From Dichetophora obliterata (taxonomy: Eukaryota; Arthropoda; Insecta; Diptera; Sciomyzidae), in assembly GCA_963920525.1 (NCBI GenBank), contig OY986435.1:170837627-170901626 (forward strand): 64,000 nt of DNA, read 5' to 3'. Shown here piece after piece: positions 21,660 through 33,437 of the stretch. Each line of letters opens with the position of its first letter. The stretch's first letter is position 1. The notes under the pieces were generated by a model, which was not told the origin of the DNA, ran no database searches, and saw only the letters and a list, made by a program, of their open reading frames with translations. The translations under genes were made by a program, and so were the position numbers.

Positions 21660-24620
21660 AAAGACTTGAGGTTCAGGACAGTTTCCGAGGCCGAAAAAAA
21701 CAGATTTCTTTTCTCAGTTTTGAGTGAATATTTGTTTTACAGATTAAAGAGGTTTTTCTACATACTATTTTCTTTGGAGAATATATAGAAAATTTATTAT
21801 TATATATTCGTTGCTTTTCAAACTTTAAACACGTTTTTGTAAAAACTACTTATTTGAATTCGGTGCGTAATATAACTGAAAAATTATTGTACCAATCTTA
21901 ATGTACCAATCTTAATTTTTGCAGACATCTTATATATAATAAATAATTGCAGATAAATTACCATTTTTAATAAAACAAACTGTTAACGATTTTTTACAAG
22001 CAATAATAGGCTAATATTTTATGTGAATATTATACCTCTAAATTGAAAACCGCGCCAAATATCGAAAATTGTAAATTTTTCAATATAATTACGTATAGAA
22101 ACTAATTTATTAAATAGATTACTTCGATTTTTGATTTCAGATAATACTGTGAGCCCAGATTTTTGGCACCGGTCAACCTGAAAAAAAATTTGTTTTTTTC
22201 GGCATCGGAAACTTAATATTTCCCCTTAATCATCACCCCTTAATATTGTAAAAATATATGAATCCAATCATCAAAGAGTGTAACTTTTTTGACATAACCT
22301 ACTGATTTCTTATTTATGTTATATGTAATATAAAACTTTAATAAAAAACAAGTAAAATGAATGAAAAACTTAGATTTTTATACATCGACACTTTATTAAT
22401 TGTACATTTTTTGATTGCAGATAAAAAAAATCTTGATCTTGTGTATGGCCAGACTTTTGGTTCTACATACGTTGCTGAGTTCATATATTAAAATGTTCAA
22501 AAAGTTTTTATTATCCCGAAGCAGTTACGAGATCACGTGATTTGGATTTTCATTGTCGTTAATTAAAATGGGGATTGTGAAAAGCTTCTGGGATTATACT
22601 AACGAATTTACTTTATTTTACAGAAATCTGTTTTTTTTTAAAGGAAGCTGGGAAATGTCTTAACTAAATTCTTATTTAAAAATTGATAGAAAAGTTTTTT
22701 GATTTTTGCCTGCGTCTCTTTTGTTTTTAAAGTGACACTTTTTGTTTTAATGAAAAGTACTGTGTGTTGCTTACGCATTGAGTTCTTTTCTGTATTTCTG
22801 TATTTATAGACAAAATATAACATTTCAATCAGAACTTCAACTCGCGAGATTTCGATGTTTAAAAATAAATAACTACCTTTTTCCTATGTATGCAAATCGA
22901 TTAATGTTCAATCATGGTCCAGATATTCCTCGAATGCTGTCTGAAAAAACAAAGGATCTTCATCGTTCAATGCTTTCAGTCACACACAATGGTTGAAACA
23001 GATTGCATTTCAACATTGTATCTCAAAGTTTGCAGCTCCAACTGAACTCAACACAGCTCATTGCAAGTAACGAAGCATCATTCGTCGCAGGACCACAACT
23101 CGGAACGGACGCAAGTCTCGCATTGCGATGCTTTGATTCTACAATCAGTAAAGATTCAGATACGTTGCCTTCGTGTACGGGTAGAATTCGTCGTCACAGT
23201 ACAGAATCGTTCATGGTAACATTCTACTGATGAACGATTCACACAATTCAGTTGAGTTCGAACTGCCAAGCGTGCTAGACGGTAAAAGCGGAAACGGAAA
23301 ACGTAGCTAAGACTATTTTGAATTTGCTTTTTATATATATTTATTGCTTTTTAACCGATTAATTGAATTGAGTTGCTTGACCCCGTAGACTTTTGACTGA
23401 TAATACGCCGTGATTTTGTATTCACACCAGTGATAGTGAGACGCGTTATCATCATTGTTGTTGTTGTTGTTTATTTTTCCTATAATATGTACTAAATGTT
23501 GTTGTGAACGCATCTATAAATAACAAACATTGACACGCGGCTTCAGTGAATTCCTTGTTGTTGTTTTCATTGTTGTAAATAGTTGATGTGTTGAGTACAA
23601 TCAGTGCATTAAGTTGATTTAACATTTGAATAATTTGAAAATAAAGCTAAATAAAATTATTTATTTTAAAGTGAAAAAAAAAAAATAAATACCACTGTGA
23701 GATATTTTGCAACCTGCTACAGCATCTCTAATGCTAGAAAAAAATAACTAAATTAAAAGTAATTTCAAAAAGCGAATAAAATACAAACTAGCAACAAAAA
23801 ATTCTAGAAATTGTCATCAGTTGGTTGCGCGTGAGGCATTTACAGAATGTGAAGTGTTCCCTGTTCTTTAGCTAGAGAATCGTCAAAAAGAAACTCTTGA
23901 TTTTTTTTTTAATTCTTTACTACATTCGGCCGCATGAGGATATTGTTGCATTTTTAGACGCTGTCACGTCGTGGTCTTCGTGGTTGCAGCCATTGTGGTT
24001 GCTGCGCTCGCGCGCCTTAAGTACTATCTTTGATTATAAATTGGCCCTTGTGGCACGACCTCGAGTGGTTATCAACTACTTTGCTCTGTCTTTGGATTGC
24101 GTTGCGAATCGGGCTGACGCAAAAAAAAAGTGAATTCAAAATCAGCGAGCGAACAGAGATATAAGCAGTGCCGCTACGTTCGTTTAAACATACAGTTTTA
24201 TGAGGATGAGGTAAGTTATGGTTTGAGTCGCATGCTTGTTATCAATTATTTGCAGGTAATTTTAAGTTGCTTTAAGGTCTTTTCAATTCGAAAAAGACAA
24301 AAAGACAAGAAGTTCAATAAAGTTGCTAATCGCCAGAAAAAGTCTAGAACGAAATCTTTAATTTTGTATCGTCTCTCAAAATTATAATTAAATTAAATTT
24401 TATAAAATCATTATTATTGCAACACACTCTTGCAACAAATTGTAAATAAAGATAATGCTAGATAAATTTAATAAAGCTTGATAAAAACAAATTAAAGCGA
24501 ATACAAAGAATACTACTTCCAGAATAGTTTGTGGTTATCTTTTAATTCTTAATAGATTCAATGGGTGCAATAATTACACATTATAAAAACGAGATGGTTT
24601 TGATTAAAACCACATTATGA
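21660..24620. other. Intergenic DNA with two less AT-rich islands
   Basis: No protein-like frame I can identify. 22980-23300 and 23900-24240 are clearly less AT-rich than their surroundings. The second ends with a good 5' splice site (GAG|GTAAGT) at about 24208-24216, and 23600 has a CAGT initiator-like site followed by an A-rich leader. These could be promoter and first-exon parts of a host gene or pieces of an unrecognised element. Confidence 0.3.
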
Positions 24621-24900
24621 AAACTAAGTTATGCATTTTTTAAAGTTTGATGACGTCACTTTCAGAGTTTTCGAGCTAATTTCCTAGCATCGACTGCTGG
24701 TAAAGATTCAAACCTTTTTGCCAAATTTAAAGCCATTTTACTCAATTTTGTGAAATTTAAGGAGATTTACAGTTTTTATAAAGTCACTTTGTATGATGAT
24801 CATGATCGTTATGGTAGCTCTAAAATTACGGCTGTTATCGTGATCACAAACGCACAGACGGACAGACAGACAGCTGACATGGTTAAATCGACCAAGGAGG
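24620..24900. repeat. Dispersed repeat with GACGGACAGACAGAC block
   Basis: Contains TTTTTGCCAAATTTAAAG-like text and then ACGGACAGACAGACAG before ACATGGTTAAATCGACC. This combination is common in interspersed repeats of flies. It directly precedes the Tc1-like left end at 24906. Confidence 0.5.
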
Positions 24901-25176
24901 TGATACAGTGCCGTGCACTTAATTAAGAAGGACTACTTTGTTGCTTTTTCTATTAACTTTTTTTATAATATAGCATGAAAACTCCTGAAAATCTTTACCC
25001 ATTCAATATTAGAGAATTACTTTTTTGTTTTATAAAATTCTTATTGGTAGTCTTTCTGTTTGAAATCAGAGCATCTTTTTATGATATCATAAAGAAAGAA
25101 AACGTGCACATAATTAAGAACTACTTACAAAAACTTCATTTTTTGTTCTAAGATATATTACACAGGGTAACACTGA

Positions 25177-27036
25177 TTCTGCGGCATGGGATTTGGTAGT
25201 CAATTTTAGTATATACTTTTATAAAGATCTTAGCCTATTATTTCAATTATTTGAATTGACTCCGGTTCTCGCGATAAACCGCTATTTTAAAATTAAGGAG
25301 GTTTCATCACAGATTTTAACATTACTCCAGAACAGTAAGTCTGATTTGCTAAAATAAAAAATCCAAAAATTGCCTCCAAGTAACATATACACTGTTTTTT
25401 AATTAGCTTAATAGTTTCGGAAATATTGTGAAAGTTCTTCTGAAAAAAACATTTTTTTTATGCAAAATTTAAACTTTTTTATTATTTCATAATTCATAAA
25501 AATTCAAAAACATAAAAATAGCTCTTTTTTTGATAATAAGTTATAAACACACATTTATTACAAAGAAAATAAGCCATATTTCATTAAAATGTATTGGAAT
25601 GTTTTGCCTTAATTCACATTTAATGATGTTATCTCATTTTGATACAAATCTTCTAAATAAATACACGAGGGAAAATTCGAGATCTAAATCTATCCAAAAA
25701 ATCAGCGGAGCTCAAGCATCAAGACTTAAATAAAAACGTTGTCGTCAGCCTGGCGTATTAGTTAAAACTTACCGGACTATAGAACGAGATATTCTTCAAT
25801 ACTTTGCAAAAGAGGAGAAAATCGTATACTGTAAGAATATTCATGAACTTTTAAATGCAATGGGGCTTCATAGATAGCTCAAAAATAAGTTTAAAATGTG
25901 TGTTACTGCATAATGGCAACATATTAGCTTCAATTCCGATAGCACATTCAACAAAACTTAAAGAACAATATCAAAATATCAAACTTATTTTAGAGAAAAT
26001 TGTATATGTTCAACACCAGTGGTCAGTGTGTGTTGATTTGAATATTGTTAACTTTTTATTGGGTCAGCAAGGTAGCTACACTAAATATCCATGTTTTCTT
26101 TGTCTATGGGACAGTCGTGCGAATAATAAGCACTACACTAGGAAAGTTTGGCTATCCAGAACAAATATGACTGCAGGCATAAATAAAATCGGTCATTATC
26201 CGTTAATATATCGAGAAAAAAATAATTTTGCCACCACTTCATATAAAACTTGAACTAAAGAAACAATATGTAAAAGCTTTGGATAAGATTGGCGAGTGAT
26301 ACAAATAAGTATATTTGCAAAGCATTTCTTGGCAAAATCACGGAAAAATTAAAAGCAGGCATCTTTGATGGGCCACAAATCCGAACTCTTATAAACAACA
26401 ATGATTTCACTTACCACATTACTAAGGTCGAATCAGAAGCATGGCTAAGTTTTTTATCAGTAGTTAAAAACTTTTTGGGGAATCATAAAGCTGCAGAGTA
26501 TTCTAAAATAGTTTCTAAAATGTTTTTAAATTTGTGGACTTATATTTTAAATGGATTTAAAATAAATAAGTGCAACCAAAATACCAAAGAAAATCCCATA
26601 GGAAACGATGGATTTTAATGAAATATGGCTTATTTTCTTCGTAACATATGTGCGTTTATAAGTAAATATCAAAAAAGAGCTATTTTGACGTTTTTGATTT
26701 TTTATGAATTATGATATAACAAAACAGATTAAGTTTTGCATAAAAATATGTTTTTTTCAGAAGAACTTTCTGAATATTTCCGAAACTATTCAGCTAATCA
26801 AAATACTTTGTAGATGTAACTTGGAGGCAATTTTGCTGCGGATGTTTGGATTGTTTATTTTACCAAATCAGACTAATTATTCTGGAGTTATGCTAAAATC
26901 TGTAATGAAACCTCCTTAATTTTTAAAATAGCGGCTTATCGCGAGAACCAGAGTCAATTCAAACAATGTGAATTATAGGATTAAAACTTCATTATCCCAT
27001 GTATCTTAATTGGCTCCAAAAACTTATGCCGCAGAA
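25177..27036 (+). mobile_element. Transposon with very long TIRs (about 370 bp)
   Basis: TTCTGCGGCAT starts the left arm and is mirrored at the right end. The arms stay similar for about 350-370 bp, including GAATTGACTC, GTTCTCGCGATAA, AAGGAGGTTTCAT and TTGCCTCCAAGT blocks. The core (about 25.6-26.7 kb) encodes a degenerate transposase-like protein. No clear target duplication seen. I cannot name the superfamily from motifs. Confidence 0.75.
25855..26618 (+). pseudogene. Transposon-borne protein of an unnamed insect family, broken
   Basis: Frame 1 (25855-26253) contains GFIDSSKISLKCVLLHNGN, SIPIAHSTKLKEQY and GQQGSYTKYPCFLCLWDSR. Frame 2 (26289-26618) continues with ICKAFLGKITEKLKAGIF, DGPQIRTLI and EAWLSFLSVVKNFLGNHK. 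This order of blocks is familiar from multi-copy uncharacterised insect proteins; C-x2-C in PCFLC may bind zinc. A stop and frame shift near 26253 and loss of the C-terminus make it inactive. Its place inside long TIRs suggests that it is the element's own transposase, which is an inference. Confidence 0.7.
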
Positions 27037-27081
27037 AATAATTCCTTTTTTGTTCCCCTATGTTATTAATGTCCTATTTAC

Positions 27082-27400
27082 TCAATACTTAGTTGGATAC
27101 CCATTGTTTTTAAGAACCATTGCATATCGTCTAGGCATTGAGCTCACCAGAAATTCACATACATATTATCTTAGAAATGTTTGACCATCTCTTTTGTACT
27201 TGAGCATAAAGTTGTATGAAATTTGATTTATTTAGATCCCAAACTCTTTCCTGCACCACTTGCCAGAGGTTCGCAATCGGATTGAGATCTGGACTACAGG
27301 ATAGCCAATCTAAAATATTTACCATATTATCTGTCAACCACTTCTTCGTGTGACCAGCAGTGTGTTTTGGATCATTATCTTGTTGTAGTATCCAACACAC
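27082..27400 (-). pseudogene. Tc1-like transposase C-terminal part
   Basis: Minus strand reads CWILQQDNDPKHTAGHTKKW (second Asp), then DWLSCSPDLNPIANLWQVV, in which the third catalytic residue, normally E in NPIENLW, is A. After a frame shift the natural end SSMPRRYAMVLKNNGYPTKY is present, followed by a stop. The C-terminus faces the IR/DR arm at 24906, as in an intact Tc1. It is dead by truncation, frame shift and loss of the catalytic Glu. Confidence 0.85.
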
Positions 27401-27867
27401 GGTTAAGTTTTCATATGCATATGTTATAAAATTGTTGAGTGAAAATTCGTGGAACTAGCCACCTAAAACAAGAAGTCGTAAATTTTATATCTTTCATGGA
27501 TATTATTGAAGTGTATATGAAAAAAATTGCAATTAATTTTTTAATTTGATATTAAAAATTAATTGTATTTTTTTTTAATTTCAAGTTTATTTTTCAATGA
27601 GTTACAAAGAACTTATTTTTAGGCCACTGTTTTAGTAAAATTAATTTTGCTAAGTAATGGCTTGTTAAAATTTAAATTATTAAATTACGAAATTTTAAAA
27701 AAAATTTTCTTTAAAATTAACAAGTTTTTTATAAAAAATAAAAAAACAACGTTCTGGACCACATAGAAAATTTTAAAAAAATATTACATATATATATAAA
27801 TTTAGAAATAATACAAAAAAAGAAAAACTTATGTATTCTCCATAAACAAGTCTGTCATGAAATGCTT
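27401..27867. other. AT-rich DNA, no gene seen
   Basis: Runs of A and T with no recognisable frame or element end. Confidence 0.4.
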
Positions 27868-27870
27868 TAA

Positions 27871-28023
27871 GGCTGCCCGCATAGTAAACGCCGAAGCAGG
27901 CAGGCAGGCAGGCAGGCCCTGCGAAGAAAGGAGATAGAAATAACTTTTTTCTCTCTTGTTCACATAGTTTTCCTGTGCCTGTCTGCCTGCCTGTCTGCTT
28001 CGGCGCTTACTCTGCGGGCAACC
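27871..28023. mobile_element. MITE, Harbinger type (TAA target) with CAGG arrays in both arms
   Basis: Termini GGCTGCCCGCA and mirrored GGTTGCCCGCA bound 153 bp, flanked by TAA at 27868-27870 and 28024-28026. Each arm continues with GCCGAAGCAG and a run of CAGG/CAGA units, so the element can fold almost fully. TAA is a TWA target, as in PIF/Harbinger. Confidence 0.75.
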
Positions 28024-28177
28024 TAAATCTGCACTACCTGTCTTGTGCGAGCCATACAGAGCACTGCACAATGGAATGATTGGTACAAACTAGAGGGAAT
28101 AAATTATTTTTATGACTTTTTAGGGCTTGAGGCACACAAAAGTACAAAAAAAGGTTTTTAAAAAAAAATATTTGCAC

Positions 28178-28447
28178 AAGTGGGCGCGGCAACTCCCATA
28201 CAAATGGATCTTATTTTTCGCTATATCAAAAAAAACCAGCAAAGCCATGACAACAGAAACTTAGGCAGTCATCAAGTGCGTCATTTAAAGGAAATGTTTC
28301 AAAAGTTGGAGTGATTGGAAAAGTGGGAGTGGCACCTCCCATACAAATGGATTACATTTTTCGCAATATCTAAAGAACCAGTAATTCTACAAAAACAAAA
28401 ACTTAGGCAATCATCAAATATGTACGTCATTTGGAGGAAATGTGCCA
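28178..28447. repeat. Tandem pair of a ~140 bp unit
   Basis: Two diverged copies (about 28178-28315 and 28320-28447) share CTCCCATACAAATGGAT, a TTTTTCGC block, AAACTTAGGCA, ATCATCAA and GGAAATGT in the same order and spacing. No coding content. Confidence 0.7.
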
Positions 28448-28479
28448 AATTAAGGCATTGTTTCACTGAGAACAGAGAG

Positions 28480-28800
28480 GGTTACTTTTGTTTCAGCAAG
28501 ATGCCTTTCTAGCACAAAAGGCAAAAATCGTTGAAAGGTGGTGCAAAGCAAGTTTGCCATGTTTTATTTCTGTTGAAGGAATGCCTTCCGTCATCCTCTG
28601 ACCTAAGTCCCCTGGAATTTTCTATTTGTGGTATAATGCTGAGAAAATTAACGAACATAAACACATGACGGTAGATAAACTTAAGCACTGATTAATGAAA
28701 ATATCAGATGATATACCTTCACAAATTGTTTTAAATTTAAAAAAAAAATTAATGGTGAAAGATTTGAATTTAATGATGAAGAGTTATAAAGATTGATTAA
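28480..28800 (+). pseudogene. Mariner-like transposase C-terminal fragment
   Basis: In shifting frames the plus strand encodes LFQQDAFLAQKAKIVERWC (second Asp region), then SSSDLSPLEFSICG (third Asp region) and KHMTVDKLKH. This is the C-terminal third of a Tc1/mariner-superfamily transposase. A run of frame shifts disables it, and no terminal repeats were identified. Confidence 0.75.
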
Positions 28801-29109
28801 AATAAAAAATTTTTTGTTTAATAAAGTTTACACAGTGCTTTTGATTTATGGCATTAAACAATTGCGACAGATATTTTGATTCACGCTGATATATATATAT
28901 ATAGAGAAACCACATCAGCAAAACAATTAAAGCTAGTCACTCTGCTGCTTAGACAGCGCTATATTTCACCATTTTGTTATTCCTACAGGAAAAATAGTTG
29001 TTGCGTTTTGTTTATTTCAAAGGAATTTATACAATTTATATACTTTATGATATAAAAATTTAAGAAAAATTCTATGAAATTTAATATGGCATGCCAATTT
29101 TTGAAAAAT

Positions 29110-29660
29110 TAATACATCAATAGTCTAACTCTCCTTGATCACTCGAAAGCTTTTGTCTGCGTTGACCATACCATTTTGTGCACTAAATTGATAAGAATGC
29201 ATAATTTCTCCAACTCTGCAACAAAACTCATTTTCACTTATCTAAATGGTAGATCACAGGCAGTTATGACTAAAAATTCCCAATCTCGGCACCTAACTCT
29301 CACGCGGGGAGTACCACAAAGTTCGGTTCTTGGGCCACTTCTTTTCTCAATTTATATTAATTATCTTACCACCGTTTAGAAGCATTGCGCAATACACCTG
29401 TATGCAGATGACGTTCAACTTTACGCCAGTGCCCCGCTGAATAAAGTCACGCAGTGTATCCAAAATACAAACAGCGATTTGGAAAACATTTCTAATCAAA
29501 AAACCACTTGATCTATCTGAATGGCCAAAAATTAAAATGACTCAATCTGAGATAGGTTATATTGCTTCTGCAAAGAATCTGGCGATTACATTTAACAATA
29601 CTCGCTCGTAGAACAATCACATCTATTCTACTGTTGGTAAAGTGTACGGAATGTACGGAC
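29110..29660 (+). pseudogene. Jockey-like LINE reverse transcriptase, first part
   Basis: Starting with LLDHSKAFVCVDHTIL (degenerate motif A, D-x-S-K-A-F), the plus strand continues through YLNGRSQAV, LTRGVPQSSVLGPLLFSIY (motif B) and LYADDVQLYASAPLNK (catalytic YADD), ending near YSTVGKVYGMYG. The reading is broken by several shifts. The same protein resumes near 31285, so the copy has been split by inserted DNA. Confidence 0.85.
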
Positions 29661-31284
29661 CCAATAATTTATATTAAATTTTATAATTTATATTAAATCA
29701 AGAAATAAATATTTAACATATTATTTTGGTATCTTTTATCTTAATTAGAATAAATAATAATTTTACCTACTTTGATTAATTTAGAAATATATCAACATTT
29801 TTTTTTTAACTAAAATAAAAAATGTTCGTAAAGGTGAACAGCTAATTTTCTTATATTTTTATAAAAAGTATTTTTAACGAGATCACAATTTTTTATCTGT
29901 TAGACATTTTTATACTCTATTAATATAAATAGAAATAATTAATTTTGTTTCAATCAAATTTTGCGAGTGGGAGGCCGTCAGCATTTATGTTGAGATGGAT
30001 TTCCATCAACTTAAAGGATTTCTTCATTAAAAAATCTGTTAGCGATTCCGCAACCCCGTAATTAAAATATTCTCCTAGTCCCATTATTTCCACTACAGAC
30101 ATTCTAGGAGTGACTTTCAATGTCCTTGAATCTTTTGGAATACCATCTACATGTTTACGCAATAATGCCAATAGCTCGTTCGTAGCCGCAGTTGAAATGT
30201 TAAACTTAACTGCTCACGCTGCTAACTCTTCCTTGAGGTCTCCTGATTTTGTCGTTGTTTTTGATGGAACTTCTTCTTCTAATTCTGTATCCGAGTCAAC
30301 ATCACTTTCGGTCCCACTTAAATTATTTTCAGATAAAATATTCGAAGTGGATGGACCCGCCTCCAACGCCAGGGTTTCCTCTGCGCTCTGGTGCTCCGGA
30401 TGTGAAAGGCTATCCAACTCACGTTCCGCTAGTAGTTTTATTATCTGCTCCACTTCTGTTTTATTTTTTTTCTTTGCATTTTTTTGCAATTATTTTTTAA
30501 CAAGAATGGCACAATAAACTTCTTCTTACGTTTTTCTCAGCAATGGCACGATAAATTTTAAATATCTTTCACAATTTGATATTATTATTATTATTATTAT
30601 TTATTTGAACATAAATTAGTACAGTAAGATACAAAAAGATCTTTAATTAGTACAACGCATAAGAATATATAATCAACTAATGCAATTAAAGGTAGCACTT
30701 AAAGAAAGTAATTTTATAGGTAAAAATAAAATAGAAATAACCACAAAAATAAAAAAATCATAATCAACAGATGGCAAATAAATATCTTAAAGTTAGATAA
30801 CTAATTACTTATTTATTGATCCTCTATACATTTAACATATGATTATTTATAATTAAAATCAAATTGATTAAAACATCAAAATTTTAAGGCTTTTATTAAA
30901 CTGTTTTAGATGTTCGAAAAATATAACATAATAGATTGTTTGAATTTGTTCGTACTGACGATAGATTTAATATTAAGTGGTAGTGAATTCCACTACCATA
31001 GTTTAATAGTTGAATAGTTTAATTTTTTTTTAATTTGACACTATGTTTTTGCAAACAATAAAACATATGATTCACTGTTGTTGCCAGACTTACATTTTTG
31101 TAAATCCAAATAAGTATTGCCACAAAGTTACAAATATTTTCTCAAATCTCCCTCAACTTCACCTCAAGTTGAGGAATAGTGTTTGAGAAAATGCTTAATC
31201 TCAAGTGATAAGGAATGATGAAACTCAACTTGAGAACTATAAATTTCTCAAACGTTAGAGAATTATTTTTCTTGTATTTGTTGG
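29661..31284. other. Insert splitting the LINE
   Basis: About 1.6 kb separates adjacent pieces of one RT frame. It holds the transposon-derived frame at 29950-30489, an ATT microsatellite near 30578-30606, AT-rich filler and small CTCAAGTTGAG palindromes at about 31160-31235. I could not define inverted ends, so the nature of the insert is open. Confidence 0.5.
29950..30489 (-). pseudogene. Transposon-type protein N-terminal region with one nonsense codon
   Basis: On the minus strand one frame runs through the whole span except for a single TGA at about 30214. The first part (about 90 residues) is charged, with an acidic Ser-rich stretch. The second part reads AVKFNISTAATNELLALLRK, then DSRTLKVTPR, GEYFNYGV and INADGLPLAK. 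The W-A-V-x-F-N-I and N-x-D-G-L-P-L blocks recall the N-terminal region of multi-copy insect transposon proteins. The TGA lies where a Trp is usual before AVKFN. It is truncated at its C-terminal end. Exact superfamily unknown. Confidence 0.6.
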
Positions 31285-31740
31285 AAAGGATGCTTTTAGC
31301 TAAAACATACCTTCTTCCAACACTTTTATACGGGTGCGAAATCTTAGCTAATTGCGATTACTCTGCTAAACTGAATGTGCCTTACAACAGTATCGCACGA
31401 TATATATTTTGTTGGAAGAAATACGACCATGTATCACAATCATGCGAAATATACTCAATAGCCTTTGAAAAACTTCTAGATTTTCGAACTTTAATTTTTT
31501 TTACATAAAATAATAAACATCAAAGACCCATCATATCTCTTCGAAAAACTTAGATTTGCACAATCCCAACGTTTAAAACTACTAATACATACGCGACATA
31601 ATACTTTAATACCAGAGCGAATATTTTTCATTCACGGTATTCGTCTTTGGAATTCTCTTCCACATCAACTCCATATCTGCAACGCCGCACGATTTAAGAA
31701 AGAACTTTTTGAAAATTTTATTATTCTTAACTAGTAAAAT
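31285..31740 (+). pseudogene. Jockey-like LINE reverse transcriptase, C-terminal part
   Basis: Reads MLLAKTYLLPTLLYGCEILA, then ARYIFCWKKYDHVSQSCEIY and FEKLLDFRTLIFF, followed in other frames by a histidine- and arginine-rich end. LLYGCE and IARYIF are typical of the RT thumb of jockey-superfamily LINEs. Continuous in protein order with 29110-29660. Confidence 0.8.
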
Positions 31741-31962
31741 TTTTGTCAATGTTCTTTTGTCAGTTGGAATGTATCTGCTACAATCTTACTGTAGGATTTT
31801 TTGCTTGTATCAGTTTAGCCCATGAACTTAGTTTAATACTAATTTTTTCTATATTGATATTAATTACTTTCCAATTTTGTTAGTATATTTTATTATATGA
31901 TATACTATGCCATTCGTGACTTATGTTGTATTTATAAGATTCTTGTAATCTTTTACATAAGG

Positions 31963-32454
31963 CAGTGTTACCAACTCCCAAAAATATTTATCCCTTAAGC
32001 TCTAGTCAAAAACCCCTAAAATCGCTACAATTACCCCCAAAAGAGAAAAATATCAATTAACATTTTGTTATAATCTTAAGTTATAAATGATTTGATATTT
32101 AAAAAAAAAAATCGGTTTCTTTGGTTTTTATGTGAACGCCATTTTATATTTTTGTTGTGAAAATCAAACACTTGGGTTGTCAAACCATACAAAATCACAT
32201 TTTCTGTATCTTTCACTCAGCACAAGTCTTAGCTGCCACGTTTACCTTGTTTTTTATACCATAGGAAATGAAAAAGGAAAAAATTTAGAAGTAAATGGAT
32301 AGCAAAATCGGAATAAATTCAAAAACTTCGTATTAAATTGGATTATCCAATGCTTAAGAATATCAAAAAGTCTCTAAAAAACCCCTAAAAATATAAAACC
32401 CCTAAAAAAATCCCACTCCACTTTTTCCCAGGTTTCTCCAAGTTGGTAACACTG
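31963..32454. mobile_element. hAT MITE (8 bp target ACATAAGG)
   Basis: Termini CAGTGTTACCAACT bound 492 bp. ACATAAGG is perfectly duplicated at 31955-31962 and 32455-32462. Both subterminal regions carry AAAACCCCTAAAA blocks. No transposase fragment remains, so it is non-autonomous. It shares the CAGTGTT start with the 85 bp MITE at 9352 but is a different family. Confidence 0.92.
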
Positions 32455-32462
32455 ACATAAGG

Positions 32463-33345
32463 ATTTATTTCCAAAAATGATAAATAAATAAATAAAAACA
32501 AAAAAGGTGTGTTTACAAACTGCTGTAAATTTTTACAAGTTTTTACTAGTAAAGCGTTTACGTAATCGAAAATCTTACAAGAGACGACAACGAGAGCGTA
32601 AAAAAGTAAGAGAAAAAAGTAACTACAAATTTCTGCTAGTACGATTTTTACTAGTGAATAAGATAAAATTGGCGTTAATAACACAGCTTCTAAGAAACCC
32701 AATAACCATAGATTAAATTTAACCTCTAAAAATTTCAGTGAAAATAAATCGTTCAGTTGTTTTTCAAATGATTTGCAATTAAAGAAAAAAATGCTTTGCC
32801 AAAATGTTTGACAAGTCCGCTCATAAATAGTGGGCGCACTATATTAAAAACGATAATTGTTTTTGTATGATCAATTTGAAGGAAGTTTTTCTATTTACAA
32901 TTTTTGGATAAAGGTTTTTTGCAAGAAATAAAAGTTAATGGTATAGTATGATTAACGTAACATGATGGTATGGTATGATGGATATAGTATAATTAGTTGA
33001 TGGTACAATAACATTAAACTTTTCGAAATTGTATTTTAATCTACTCTAGCCATTATATCAAATGAGACATTTTAGTAAGACTATATTAAAGAGTAAATCA
33101 ATTAACCACTTAAAAAATCTCTACTTTTTTAGGCTAAAGTTTAACTTTTACCGTATGTGGCAGCCACACACATATATTTTTATTATATATGTGTGTGTTA
33201 GAGGTTAACCAAAATAAAAAAATATTTTAATTAAAAAAAACTATTCTGCAATATTAGAAAACAAATAAACAATGAATATTATCGTATCAGGTTTAAATCC
33301 CGGCTTTTAAGTTTGATGAATATGTTGTATGTGAAGTTTAAGTAT
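32463..33345. other. AT-rich DNA, no gene seen
   Basis: Frames here have no recognisable content. A hairpin with CACACACATATA arms lies at 33166-33200. Confidence 0.4.
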
Positions 33346-33437
33346 TATACTGGGTGATACCACGAGGTCCCTTTTTCAACTGGGTTGTTTTGTGTCAAAT
33401 GGCTTGTCCATATGACGTTTGTGTTCAGTATTCAATA

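Larger units (their letters stand above)
24906..27400 (-). mobile_element. Tc1-like element, 3' half, interrupted
   Basis: Left end CAGTGCCGTGCACTTAATTA at 24906, after TA (24904-24905). A second direct copy CGTGCACATAATTAAG at about 25105 makes an IR/DR arm. The matching transposase C-terminus is at 27082-27400 on the minus strand. The long-TIR transposon at 25177-27036 is inserted between arm and gene. The right end is missing, so the element is truncated. Confidence 0.7.

Noticed and set aside
30110..30517. 135-codon plus-strand gene
   Set aside because: Antisense shadow of the transposon-type frame at 29950-30489, which has recognisable blocks.
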